The notes under the pieces: generated by a model
The model's input: the letters and a program-made list of their open reading frames with translations, nothing else
Database searches by the model: none
Told to the model about the DNA's origin: nothing
Shown: positions 36,690 through 46,937 of the stretch, one piece after another
Numbering within the stretch: position 1 is the stretch's first letter
Layout of the letters: each line of letters starts with the position of its first letter
From: Nocardioides gansuensis
GTDB taxonomy: Bacteria; Actinomycetota; Actinomycetes; Propionibacteriales; Nocardioidaceae
Assembly (NCBI RefSeq): GCF_003076135.1
Contig: NZ_QDGZ01000005.1
Location: 310,001-374,000, forward strand
Direction of reading: 5' to 3'
DNA: 64,000 nt
Made by a program: the position numbers and the translations under genes

Positions 36690-37636
36690 CCGTCCCGATC
36701 GGGTCGGGCCGCGGCCTCACCAACGTCGAGGGCCACACCGACTTCGACATCGTCTGGCCCTGGCACCGCGAGGGCGGGCTCGACCGCGGCGCGACCGCCG
36801 TGCTCCGGGTGAAGAACGAGGCGCCGTCGCTGCGCTTCGTGCTGCCGCCGCTGCTGCGGGCCTGCGACCACGTGCTCCTCGTCGACAACGGCTCCGACGA
36901 CGGCACGGGTGACGAGGCGTTGCGGGTCGCGGCAGCCGCGGGACTGGCGGACAAGTTCACCCTCAAGGACTACCCCTTCTCCGTCGCCCGCGCGGGCGCC
37001 GAGCACCTCGCCGTCAACGAGCGGTCGGTGCACTCGCTGGCCTACTTCTACAACTGGTGCTTCTCGCACGTGACCACGCGCTACTCGTGGAAGTGGGACG
37101 GCGACATGGTCCTGACCACCGAGGGCGAGGTGTCCATGGCCGACCTCTCCTGGCAGGTGGGGATGGCCGACGTGGTCATCCGCTTCCCGCGCCACGGCCT
37201 GTACGTCGAGTCCGAGCGCCGTGCGTTCCTGGACCTGGGCCTGCGCAACATCGAGGAATGGGGCTTCCCGATGAGCCCCGACTTCGTCTACTCCAAGGCG
37301 CCGGAGTGGGAGATCCGCACGACCCCCGACGAGATCCGCCAGTTCGCCCTGCCGCAGGGGCTCTGCGTCGAGCTCAAGTGGCTCGACGGCGACGAGTTCG
37401 CCCACTGGACCAACCCCGAGTCGTTCGCCACCAGCCTCCGCAACCGCCGCAAGCGCCGCGAGTGGCTGGTCTGGAACGCCCTCCAGGCGGGCGAGGTGCC
37501 CGAGGGCGTCATCGAGATCACCGCCCCCGAGGGCGTGCACGTCGTGGACCACGTCACCCACGACTGGCTGCCCCGGGCGCCGCGGCCGTTTCAGGTCGAC
37601 GACCCCGACCACGCCAAGCTGCACCTGAGGGCCTGA
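36686..37636 (+). CDS. Glycosyltransferase-like protein (GT-A fold)
   Basis: The 316-aa protein has RVKNEAPSLRFVLPPLLRACDHVLLVDNGSDDGT at its start and SWKWDGDMVLT (DxD) near residue 135, the two ends of a nucleotide-sugar binding GT-A domain. It lacks an obvious acceptor signature. The later part is rich in aromatic residues, with IEEWGFPMSPDFVYSKAPEWEIR. It overlaps the sulfotransferase stop by GTGA, so its product and the sulfotransferase probably modify the same glycan. A downstream hexose-type donor is a guess. Confidence 0.75.
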   Translation: MTVPIGSGRGLTNVEGHTDFDIVWPWHREGGLDRGATAVLRVKNEAPSLRFVLPPLLRACDHVLLVDNGSDDGTGDEALRVAAAAGLADKFTLKDYPFSVARAGAEHLAVNERSVHSLAYFYNWCFSHVTTRYSWKWDGDMVLTTEGEVSMADLSWQVGMADVVIRFPRHGLYVESERRAFLDLGLRNIEEWGFPMSPDFVYSKAPEWEIRTTPDEIRQFALPQGLCVELKWLDGDEFAHWTNPESFATSLRNRRKRREWLVWNALQAGEVPEGVIEITAPEGVHVVDHVTHDWLPRAPRPFQVDDPDHAKLHLRA

Positions 37637-37806
37637 GGACTTACCCGGCGGTAGTGAGGGGCACGTCACGCCTCTCGCGCGTTCCCAGCCCGGAATGGGG
37701 CGGCGTACGCTCGGCGTTGACCCATCCGCAGGACCAAGAGATCGGTACCCACACCGGCTTGCCGCAGGGCAGGTGGTCGGTGGGACTGAAACGAGAGGTT
37801 CACCAG

Positions 37807-38745
37807 ATGACCGCCACCCCACTGAGGGTGGGCGTGGTCGGCGCAGGACGCGTCGGCTCCGTCCTCGCCGCCCGGCTGCGCGCCGCCGGCCACGAGATCG
37901 TGACCGTTGCAGGCGAGTCCGACGCCTCCCGAGGGCGTGCCGCGGCGCTGCTGCCCGGTGTGCCGATGGCCAAGCCGAGCGCCGTCGCCCGCGCCTGTGA
38001 CCTGCTCCTGCTCACCGTCCCCGACGACATGCTCGCCAACGTCGTCGCCATGCTCAGCGCCAGCGGCGCGATCCGCGAGGGCCAGTACGTCGCGCACACG
38101 AGCGGTCGCCACGGCCTGGACGTCCTGGCGCCTGCTGCCGAGGTCGGTGCGCGGGTCCTGGCGTTGCACCCGGCGATGACCTTCACCGGCACCGAGGTCG
38201 ACCTCCCGCGCCTCGGCGGCTGCGTCTTCGGGGTCACCGCCGACGAGGGCGAGCGCGCCCTCACCGAGTCGCTGGTCGCCGACCTCGGCGGCCGCCCGAT
38301 GTGGGTCCCCGAGGACCGTCGCACGCTCTACCACGCCGGCCTCGCGCATGGCGCCAACCACCTCGTCACCCTGGTCGCCCAGGCGATGGAGCTGCTCTCT
38401 GCCGTGTCCGAAGGGGCAGGCGGCGCGGACGGCGACATGGTCGTCGACCCGGCCGCGACCCTGCGCCCGCTGCTCACCGCGGCCCTTGACAACGCCCTCG
38501 CCCAGGGCGACTCGGCGCTGACCGGCCCGATCGTCCGCGGCGACGTCGAGACCGTCCGGGCCCACCTGATCGAGGTGGCGGCCAACGCGCCGCACACGCT
38601 GGCGTCATACGTCGCCATGGCGCGCGCCACCCTCGACCGCGTCGTCACCGACGGTCGGCTGCTGCCGATCCGCGCGGCCCGGATCGCCGCACTGCTCGAC
38701 GCCGCCGAGGATCCGGCGCCCCTCGACGAGCCGAGGCCGCTGTGA
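37807..38745 (+). CDS. DUF2520 / Rossmann-like NAD(P)-binding protein of the pantothenate locus
   Basis: The 312-aa protein starts [25 protein letters not shown] (dinucleotide-binding GxGxxG), followed by [18 protein letters not shown] and [14 protein letters not shown], then the helical DUF2520 dimerisation part ([19 protein letters not shown]). The shape is that of 6-phosphogluconate or ketopantoate reductase-like enzymes. It precedes panC, so a role as ketopantoate reductase or another pantothenate-related reductase is plausible but unproven. GAGAGG lies before the ATG. Its stop overlaps panC (GTGA). Confidence 0.85.
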   Translation: MTATPLRVGVVGAGRVGSVLAARLRAAGHEIVTVAGESDASRGRAAALLPGVPMAKPSAVARACDLLLLTVPDDMLANVVAMLSASGAIREGQYVAHTSGRHGLDVLAPAAEVGARVLALHPAMTFTGTEVDLPRLGGCVFGVTADEGERALTESLVADLGGRPMWVPEDRRTLYHAGLAHGANHLVTLVAQAMELLSAVSEGAGGADGDMVVDPAATLRPLLTAALDNALAQGDSALTGPIVRGDVETVRAHLIEVAANAPHTLASYVAMARATLDRVVTDGRLLPIRAARIAALLDAAEDPAPLDEPRPL

Positions 38746-39740
38746 GGCCGGTCCTCGCATCCACCCGCGAGGAGCTGGCCAAGCTGCTCGCCGACGCGCG
38801 CGCCGGCGACACGCGTGTCGCCTTCGTCCCGACGATGGGCGCCCTGCACGAGGGCCACGCCAGCCTGATGCGGGTGGCGCGCGAGCGCGTCGGCGCCGGG
38901 CCGGTCGTGGTGAGCATCTTCGTCAACCCCATGCAGTTCGGGCCCACCGAGGACCTCGACCGCTACCCGCGCACGCTCGACGCCGACCTCGAGGTCTGCG
39001 GGCGCGAGGGCGTCGACGTGGTCTTCGCGCCGAGCGTCGAGGAGGTCTACCCGCACGGGCTCTCGACAGGCTCGACCAGCGACCCCTCACGTGGCGTCAC
39101 GATCGAGCCGGGCGCGCTGGCCACGGTCCTCGAGGGCGAGACCCGGCCGGGCCACTTCGCCGGCGTGCTGACCGTCGTCGCCAAGCTCTTCGGCCTCGTC
39201 CAGCCCGATGTCGCCGTCTTCGGGCAGAAGGACTACCAGCAGCTCGCCCTCATCCGCCGGATGGTCGAGGACCTCTGCATGCCGGTCGAGGTCGTCGGCG
39301 CCGAGACCGTGCGGGAGCCGGACGGCCTCGCCATGAGCTCGCGCAACCGCTACCTCGACCCCGAGCAGCGCCGTGTCGCCGCCACCCTCAGCCGTGCGCT
39401 GCGCGCGGCGCAGGACCGCGCGTCGTACGGCGTGCCGGCGGCCCGCTGGGCCGCGATGAGCGTCCTCAAGGCGGAGCCGGGGCTCGAGCTCGACTACCTC
39501 GCCCTCACCTCGCCCGACCTGGGCGAGGCTCCCGAGACCGGCGAGGGCCGCATCCTCGTGGCCGCCAGGGTGGGCACCACGCGGCTGATCGACAACATGC
39601 CCATCACCTTCGAGAAGGTGCCATCCGCTCGCGAAGCGAGCCCGACGGGGCGCGAGCGGCGCGAGGCTGACCTGTCGGAACCAGTAGGCGGCCCGGCGAA
39701 GCCGGTCACTGCCATTCCTACGAACGAAGCGAGTATCTGA
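38742..39740 (+). CDS. panC: Pantothenate synthetase with repeat-derived insert and C-terminal tail
   Basis: The enzyme condenses pantoate and beta-alanine with ATP. Core motifs are intact: [42 protein letters not shown] and MSSRNRYL. Two features are not PanC: about ten extra residues after VYPHG ([11 protein letters not shown]), encoded by a TCGACAGGCTCGACCA repeat at 39061-39080, and about 35 residues after TFEKV that are encoded by hairpin repeats (39627-39641, 39693-39705). That makes 332 aa against about 280-300. The active-site core is not touched, so the enzyme is probably functional. GTGA overlap with the DUF2520 gene and TGATG overlap with panD. Confidence 0.95.
   Translation: MRPVLASTREELAKLLADARAGDTRVAFVPTMGALHEGHASLMRVARERVGAGPVVVSIFVNPMQFGPTEDLDRYPRTLDADLEVCGREGVDVVFAPSVEEVYPHGLSTGSTSDPSRGVTIEPGALATVLEGETRPGHFAGVLTVVAKLFGLVQPDVAVFGQKDYQQLALIRRMVEDLCMPVEVVGAETVREPDGLAMSSRNRYLDPEQRRVAATLSRALRAAQDRASYGVPAARWAAMSVLKAEPGLELDYLALTSPDLGEAPETGEGRILVAARVGTTRLIDNMPITFEKVPSAREASPTGRERREADLSEPVGGPAKPVTAIPTNEASI
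39061..39080 (+). repeat. Intergenic-type repeat inside panC
   Basis: TCGACAGGCTCGACCA is the core of a dispersed actinobacterial repeat usually found between genes. Here it lies in frame after the VYPHG codons of panC and codes for extra residues. Confidence 0.6.
39627..39641. repeat. Hairpin repeat in the 3' end of panC
   Basis: GCTCGC-GAA-GCGAGC is a perfect 6-bp stem with a triloop, in the region that codes for the non-homologous tail of PanC. Confidence 0.7.
39693..39705. repeat. Second hairpin repeat in the 3' end of panC
   Basis: CCGGC-GAA-GCCGG is a 5-bp stem with the same GAA loop as 39627-39641. A third related CGAACGAAGCGAG stretch follows just before the stop. Confidence 0.65.
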
Positions 39741-40156
39741 TGCTGCGCACGATGATGAAGTCCAAGATCCACCGGGCCACCGTGACCCAGGCGGACCTCC
39801 ACTACGTCGGGTCGGTGACCGTCGACGAGGACCTGCTCGAGGCGGCCGACCTGCTGCCCGGTGAGCTGGTGCACATCGTCGACGTCACCAACGGTGCGCG
39901 TCTCGAGACCTACACGATCGCGGGCGAGCGCGGCTCGGGCGTCATCGGCATCAACGGTGCCGCCGCCCGGCTGGTGCACCCGGGCGACGTGGTCATCCTG
40001 ATCGGCTATGGCCAGATGGAGACCGCCGAGGCCAGGGAGTACAAGCCGCACGTGGTGTTCGTGGACTCGGACAACAAGGTGATGGCGACCGGCTACGACC
40101 CCGCCGAGACGTTCGGCGACCCCTCGCTCACCCGTGGCGACTTCATCGGTCGCTAG
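39740..40156 (+). CDS. panD: Aspartate 1-decarboxylase
   Basis: This 138-aa pro-enzyme makes beta-alanine for PanC. It cleaves itself at the Gly-Ser bond in [11 protein letters not shown] (about residues 24/25) to give the pyruvoyl cofactor. Other conserved parts are [33 protein letters not shown] and [12 protein letters not shown]. Its ATG overlaps the panC stop (TGATG). Its TAG stop forms part of the -10 box of nadB. Confidence 0.97.
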   Translation: MLRTMMKSKIHRATVTQADLHYVGSVTVDEDLLEAADLLPGELVHIVDVTNGARLETYTIAGERGSGVIGINGAAARLVHPGDVVILIGYGQMETAEAREYKPHVVFVDSDNKVMATGYDPAETFGDPSLTRGDFIGR

Positions 40157-40159
40157 CCT
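40154..40159 (+). promoter_or_regulatory. -10 element (TAGCCT) of nadB
   Basis: TAGCCT begins on the panD stop codon and is followed after 6 nt by ATG 40166; leaderless start giving the nad genes their own promoter. Confidence 0.6.
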
Positions 40160-40165
40160 TCCGGG

Positions 40166-41842
40166 ATGGCCCTACTCCCGTCCCGCCTGACCGCACCCGA
40201 GCCGGGCTGGACCACACGTGCCGACGTCGTCGTGGTCGGCTCCGGAATCGCCGGGCTCACCGCTGCCCTGCGCATCCACGCGGAGGACCACAGCCTCAAG
40301 CTGCTGGTCGTCACCAAGGACGTGCTCAACGCGGGCTCGACGCAGTGGGCGCAGGGCGGCATCGCCGCCGCCCTGGGACCGGAGGACACCCCGGAGCAGC
40401 ACCAGCGCGACACCCTCGTCGCGGGCGCCGGCGCGTGCGACCTCGAAGCGGTGCGGGCGCTGGTGAACGAGGGCCCGGACGCGGTGCACGAGCTGATCGC
40501 GCTCGGCACCCAGTTCGACCACCACGAGGGCGAGCTCTCGCTCACCCGCGAGGGCGGGCACCACCGTGACCGCATCGCCCACGCCGGCGGGGATGCCACC
40601 GGCGCCGAGATCCAGCGCGCCCTCATCGCCGCGGTCGAGCGCGCCCCCGAGATCGAGGTGATCCAGCACGCCCTGGCGGTCGACCTCCTGCTCGCGGCCG
40701 ACGGCGGTGTCGCGGGGCTGACGCTCCACGTGATCGGCGAGGGCGAGGTCGACGGCGTCGGCGCCGTCCTGTGCCGAGCCGTGGTGCTGGCCTCGGGCGG
40801 ACTGGGCCAGGTCTTCAGCCAGACCACCAACCCGAGCGTCTCGACCGGCGATGGGATGGCCCTGGCGATCCGGGCCGGCGCGGTGCTGCGTGACCTGGAG
40901 TTCGTGCAGTTCCACCCGACGGTGATGTACGTCGGTCCCGACTCGCGGGGCCAGCAGCCGCTGATCTCGGAGGCGGTCCGCGGCGAGGGCGCGTTCCTCG
41001 TCGACTTCGAGGGCAACCGGTTCATGCAGGGCCAGCACGAGCTGGCCGACCTCGCCCCGCGCGACGTCGTCGCCAAGGCCATCACGCGGCGGATGCTCGA
41101 GACCGGCAAGCCGCACATGTGGCTCGACGCCCGACACCTCGGGGCGGCCTTCTGGGAGAAGCGGTTCCCCACGATCCTGGCCACCTGCCGCAGCCACGGC
41201 GTCGATCCGGTCACCGAGCTGATCCCGGTCGCGCCGGCGCAGCACTACGCGTCGGGTGGCGTCGCCACCGACCTCCAGGGCCGGTCGACCGTGCCGGGGC
41301 TCTACGCCACCGGCGAGGTCGCGTGCTCCGGCGTACACGGCGCCAACCGGCTGGCGTCCAACTCGCTGCTCGAGGGCCTGGTCTTCTCCCGCCGGATCGC
41401 TGCCGTCCTCCCCGGTGAGCTGCGGCCCTGGCAGGACCCCGTCGCCGACGAGCGTCCGCGCGGACTGGTGAAGGCGAAGGTGATGCGCAAGGTGCAGGAG
41501 GTGATGACCGCCCGGGTCGGCGTGCTCCGTGACGCCGAGGGGCTGGCTGCCGCTTCCTCGCGCCTCGACCACCTGGCAGGCAAGGTCGCGGGAGCCCGTG
41601 CGCACGAGCGCGGCACCGAGGCATGGGAGACCACCAACCTGCTGACGGTCAGCGCCGCGCTCACCGCCGCGGCCGCCCTTCGCGAGGAGACACGCGGGTC
41701 GCACTGGCGCGAAGACTTCCCCCACCGCGACGACGTCGAGCAGGCGGGCCACTACGACGCCGCGCTGCGCGACGGGGCGCTCGAGGTGACCTTCCACGCC
41801 AGTCCCGCGACCGACCCGTCCGTCCAGGAGGCCAACCGATGA
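40166..41842 (+). CDS. nadB: L-aspartate oxidase
   Basis: This 558-aa FAD enzyme oxidises L-aspartate to iminoaspartate, the first step of de novo NAD synthesis. FAD-binding VVVVGSGIAGLTAALR lies at residues 17-32, STQWAQGGIAAALG near 53, LEFVQFHPTVMY and SEAVRGEGAFLVD in the middle, and QHYASGGVATDLQGR with GVHGANRLASNSLLEGLVFS later. The C-terminal helical domain is complete. nadA is not in the window. The nadC ATG overlaps its stop (ATGA). Confidence 0.96.
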   Translation: MALLPSRLTAPEPGWTTRADVVVVGSGIAGLTAALRIHAEDHSLKLLVVTKDVLNAGSTQWAQGGIAAALGPEDTPEQHQRDTLVAGAGACDLEAVRALVNEGPDAVHELIALGTQFDHHEGELSLTREGGHHRDRIAHAGGDATGAEIQRALIAAVERAPEIEVIQHALAVDLLLAADGGVAGLTLHVIGEGEVDGVGAVLCRAVVLASGGLGQVFSQTTNPSVSTGDGMALAIRAGAVLRDLEFVQFHPTVMYVGPDSRGQQPLISEAVRGEGAFLVDFEGNRFMQGQHELADLAPRDVVAKAITRRMLETGKPHMWLDARHLGAAFWEKRFPTILATCRSHGVDPVTELIPVAPAQHYASGGVATDLQGRSTVPGLYATGEVACSGVHGANRLASNSLLEGLVFSRRIAAVLPGELRPWQDPVADERPRGLVKAKVMRKVQEVMTARVGVLRDAEGLAAASSRLDHLAGKVAGARAHERGTEAWETTNLLTVSAALTAAAALREETRGSHWREDFPHRDDVEQAGHYDAALRDGALEVTFHASPATDPSVQEANR

Positions 41843-42765
41843 TCTCGGCCACCCCGCTCGACCAGCTGCCGACCGGCCTCGTTGCCGAGATCGCCGACGC
41901 CGGCCTCGACCCCGCACGCGTGCACGCGATGATCGCCGATGCGCTCGACGAGGACCTTCCTGACGGGGCTGACGACACCACCAGCGCGGCGACGATCTCT
42001 CCCGAGGCCCGGGGGTCCGGCGTCTTCGCGGCCCGCGAGCCCGGCACGGTGAGCGGCCTGGTCATCGCGGCGCTGGTCTTCCACTACGTGATGGGCGACT
42101 CCGTGGAGGTCAGCGACCGGCTGCCCGAGGGCTCCGCCGTCGCGGAGGGCGACGTCGTCATGCGCGTCTCGGGCCCTACCCGAGGCCTCCTCACCGCCGA
42201 GCGCACCGCCCTCAACTTCGCGTCCCACCTCTCCGGCGTGTCCACCGCCACCGCTCACTGGGTCGCGGCCCTGGAGGGCACCTCGGCGCGGGTCCTCGAC
42301 ACCCGCAAGACCCTGCCCGGCTGGCGCGCGCTGCAGAAGTACGCCGTGCGCTGCGGCGGCGGCGTCAACCACCGCTTCAGCCTCGCCGACATGGCGATGG
42401 TCAAGGACAACCACGTGATCGCCTCCGGCGGAGTCGTCCCTGCGCTCGAGGCGGTCCGCGCGGCCTACCCCGGCCTGCCCGTCGAGGTGGAGGTCACCGA
42501 CCTCGACCAGCTCCGCGAGCTGCTCGCGGCGGGCTGCGAGCGCATCCTGCTCGACAACATGGACACCGCGACCATGGCGGAGGCCGTCCGGATCCGCGAC
42601 GCCTCCGGCGACAAGGCCGAGCTGGAGGCCTCGGGCGGGCTCACGCTGGAGCGGGCCCGCGAGGTCGCGGAGACCGGCGTCGACTACATCTCCGTCGGTG
42701 CGCTCACCCACTCGGTCAACGTCTTCGACCTCGGCCTCGACCTCGTCGACGAGGGTGCGCCGTGA
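41839..42765 (+). CDS. nadC: Nicotinate-nucleotide pyrophosphorylase (quinolinate phosphoribosyltransferase)
   Basis: The enzyme turns quinolinate and PRPP into nicotinate mononucleotide. The 308-aa protein shows LTAERTALNFASHLSGVST, DTRKTLPGWRALQKYAVRCGGGVNHR, MVKDNHV and LLDNMDTATMAEAV, then SGGLTLERAREVAETGVDYISVGALTHS. The start is fixed by ATGA overlap with nadB. The stop overlaps coaX by GTGA, so nadB, nadC and coaX are one transcript. Confidence 0.97.
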   Translation: MISATPLDQLPTGLVAEIADAGLDPARVHAMIADALDEDLPDGADDTTSAATISPEARGSGVFAAREPGTVSGLVIAALVFHYVMGDSVEVSDRLPEGSAVAEGDVVMRVSGPTRGLLTAERTALNFASHLSGVSTATAHWVAALEGTSARVLDTRKTLPGWRALQKYAVRCGGGVNHRFSLADMAMVKDNHVIASGGVVPALEAVRAAYPGLPVEVEVTDLDQLRELLAAGCERILLDNMDTATMAEAVRIRDASGDKAELEASGGLTLERAREVAETGVDYISVGALTHSVNVFDLGLDLVDEGAP

Positions 42766-43541
42766 CCCTGCTGGCTGCCGACATCGGCAACAGCGACACG
42801 GTCCTCGGCCTGCTGGACGGGGACGAGGTCGTCGCGCACTGGCGCGTCGCGACCGACGACCGGCGTACCTCCGACGAATGGGCAGTGCTGCTCCGCGGCC
42901 TGCTGGCAGACGCCGGGGGCGCGGCGGAGCTCACCGGCATCGCCGTCTGCTCCACGGTGCCGGCCGTGCTGCACGAGTGGCGCGACATGCTCGCCCGGCA
43001 CTTCGCCGGGGTGCGGAGCGTCGTCGTCGAGCCGGGCGTGCGCACCGGCGTACCCGTCCTCACCGACAACCCCCGCGAGGTCGGCGCCGACCGCATCCTC
43101 AACGCCCTCGCCGCCGCCCGCCTCCACGGCGGCCCCGCGATCGTCGTCGACTTCGGCGGCACGGCCACCACCTTCGACGTGGTCACCGCGCAGGGCCAGT
43201 ACGTCGGCGGCGCGATCGCTCCGGGCATCGAGATCTCCCTCGAGGCGCTCGGGAAGCGCGGCGCGCAGCTGCGCAAGGTCGAGCTGGCCCGACCGCGCTC
43301 GGTGATCGCCAAGAACACCGTCGAGGCGCTGCAGTCGGGCATGCTCTTCGGGGTCGCGGCCCAGGTGGAGGGCCTGGTCGCCCGGATGATCGCGGAGCTC
43401 GGCGTCGCCCGCGGCGAGGTGCGGGTGATCTCGACCGGCCACCTCGCGCCGCTCGTGTGTGACGAGGTCGACTGCTTCACCCACCACGACCCGTGGCTGA
43501 CGCTCCAGGGCCTGCGGCTGGTCTTCGAGCGCAACACCTGA
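42762..43541 (+). CDS. coaX: Type III pantothenate kinase
   Basis: The enzyme phosphorylates pantothenate, the first committed step of CoA synthesis, and so uses the product of panC and panD next door. The 259 aa show the phosphate-1 motif LAADIGNSDTVLGLLDG at the start (the canonical DxGNT is DIGNS here), DNPREVGADRILNALAA, DFGGTATTFDVVTAQGQYVGGAIAPG and STGHLAPLV. These are the type III signatures. GTGA overlap with nadC. Confidence 0.95.
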   Translation: MTLLAADIGNSDTVLGLLDGDEVVAHWRVATDDRRTSDEWAVLLRGLLADAGGAAELTGIAVCSTVPAVLHEWRDMLARHFAGVRSVVVEPGVRTGVPVLTDNPREVGADRILNALAAARLHGGPAIVVDFGGTATTFDVVTAQGQYVGGAIAPGIEISLEALGKRGAQLRKVELARPRSVIAKNTVEALQSGMLFGVAAQVEGLVARMIAELGVARGEVRVISTGHLAPLVCDEVDCFTHHDPWLTLQGLRLVFERNT

Positions 43542-43628
43542 GCCGATTGCCGGGGTAATTCCGCCCGGTCGCTTTTCGGGTCTCGGGTCGCGAGGAATGG
43601 CGGTGGAATTCCGGGCCGGCAGTGTGCA

Positions 43629-43634
43629 TATTGT
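43629..43634 (+). promoter_or_regulatory. Probable -10 element (TATTGT) of lsr2
   Basis: The 165-bp region before lsr2 is clearly AT-richer than the chromosome around it. TATTGT is the best -10 candidate and gives a leader of about 70 nt. The AT-rich run continues to the ATG and is the kind of DNA the Lsr2 protein itself binds, so autoregulation is plausible. Confidence 0.4.
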
Positions 43635-43706
43635 GATCCGATCGCGCTCGTGATTTCATTGCTGCACCGAATGCAAGAATTTCAATTCCACAGACGAGGT
43701 CATTCC

Positions 43707-44030
43707 ATGGCGCAGAAGGTCAACATCGTTCTTGTCGACGACATCGACGGAAGTGAAGCCACCGAGACTGTTTCCTTCGGACTCGACGGCACGAATTACG
43801 AGATCGACCTCAACGAGGCGAATGCCGCCTCCCTTCGCGAGGCGCTCAGCGGCTACGTCGGCCACGCGCGCAAGGTCGCGGGCGGCACGCGCCGCACCAC
43901 CCGCCGTACCTCCGGTAGCTCCTCCAACACCAAGGACGTCCGCGAGTGGGCCAGGGCCAACGGCTACGACGTCTCCGAGCGGGGACGCATCTCCGCGGAC
44001 GTGCAGCAGGCCTACGACGCCGCTCACTGA
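43707..44030 (+). CDS. lsr2: Nucleoid-associated protein Lsr2
   Basis: This 107-aa H-NS-like silencer bridges AT-rich DNA. The N-terminal dimerisation domain (MAQKVNIVLVDDIDGSEATETVSFGLDGTNYEIDL) and the C-terminal DNA-binding domain (DVREWARANGYDVSERGRISADVQQAY, with the RGR minor-groove hook) are both complete, joined by a basic Arg/Thr/Ser linker. The ATG at 43707 has GAGG upstream; the longer frame from 43650 is not used. The lsr2-clpC order is widespread in actinobacteria. Confidence 0.97.
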   Translation: MAQKVNIVLVDDIDGSEATETVSFGLDGTNYEIDLNEANAASLREALSGYVGHARKVAGGTRRTTRRTSGSSSNTKDVREWARANGYDVSERGRISADVQQAYDAAH

Positions 44031-44051
44031 TCCCAGCCCCGATAGTCGCGC

Positions 44052-44068
44052 GTTCGCTGTGAGCGGAC
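44052..44068. promoter_or_regulatory. ClgR-type operator upstream of clpC
   Basis: GTTCGC-TGTGA-GCGGAC is an inverted repeat with one mismatch and the 5-nt spacer of published ClgR sites (GTTCGC-N5-GCG). Its centre lies about 47 nt before the predicted clpC transcript start, a normal place for an activator touching the -35 region. ClgR activates clp genes in Streptomyces and Corynebacterium. Confidence 0.7.
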
Positions 44069-44094
44069 GGGATCAACGTCCACCCGGGAACACG

Positions 44095-44100
44095 TAGGGT
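44095..44100 (+). promoter_or_regulatory. Probable -10 element (TAGGGT) of clpC
   Basis: TAGGGT lies 27 nt after the ClgR-type operator and 94 nt before the ATG. The transcript would start about 44107 and carry an 88-nt leader with GAGGAG at its end. Confidence 0.5.
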
Positions 44101-44194
44101 GGAGGTGGGCGTTGGTCCCACTGTTCGCCCGTCTGTCTGCACCCCTGGACGCAGGCAGGCCGGCCGCGGACGAAGAAGACGTAGAGGAGCGGAC

Positions 44195-46762
<2,568 letters not shown>

Positions 46763-46791
46763 CCAGTCGGCGCATCTGCGCCGAGCACCAC

Positions 46792-46836
46792 CGCCGAGTC
46801 GGCGCGTTCGCACACCGCGAGCGCGCCGACTCGGCG
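46792..46836. terminator. Strong hairpin between convergent clpC and mutY
   Basis: A perfect 15-bp inverted repeat: CGCCGAGTCGGCGCG (46792-46806), a 15-nt loop, and CGCGCCGACTCGGCG (46822-46836). Small GGCGCA-TC-TGCGCC hairpins flank it at 46769-46782 and 46833-46846. It lacks a T tract but is well placed to end both transcripts. Its arms share GCGCCGACTCG with the 32-nt repeats that follow. Confidence 0.6.
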
Positions 46837-46854
46837 CATCTGCGCCACCGTGAG

Positions 46855-46937
46855 GTGCAGTTGCGCCGACTCGACCGCTCTTGCGTGTGCAGTTGCGCCG
46901 ACTCGACCGCTCTTGCGTGTGCAGATGCGCCCAGTCG
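46855..46937. repeat. 32-nt tandem repeat, 2.6 copies (family shared with 62990-63040)
   Basis: Unit: GTGCAGTTGCGCCGACTCG then ACCGCTCTTGCGT. Perfect copies lie at 46855-46886 and 46887-46918, with a diverged partial copy at 46919-46937 ending at the mutY stop. The units abut with no spacers, so this is not a CRISPR array. The same 32-nt period and core occur after proC. Confidence 0.9.

Noticed and set aside
40166..41842. nadB as fumarate reductase/succinate dehydrogenase flavoprotein
   Set aside because: Direct coupling to nadC and the L-aspartate oxidase-type segments fit NadB; no sdh partner genes are present.
46855..46937. CRISPR array
   Set aside because: The 32-nt units abut without spacers and no cas genes are near.
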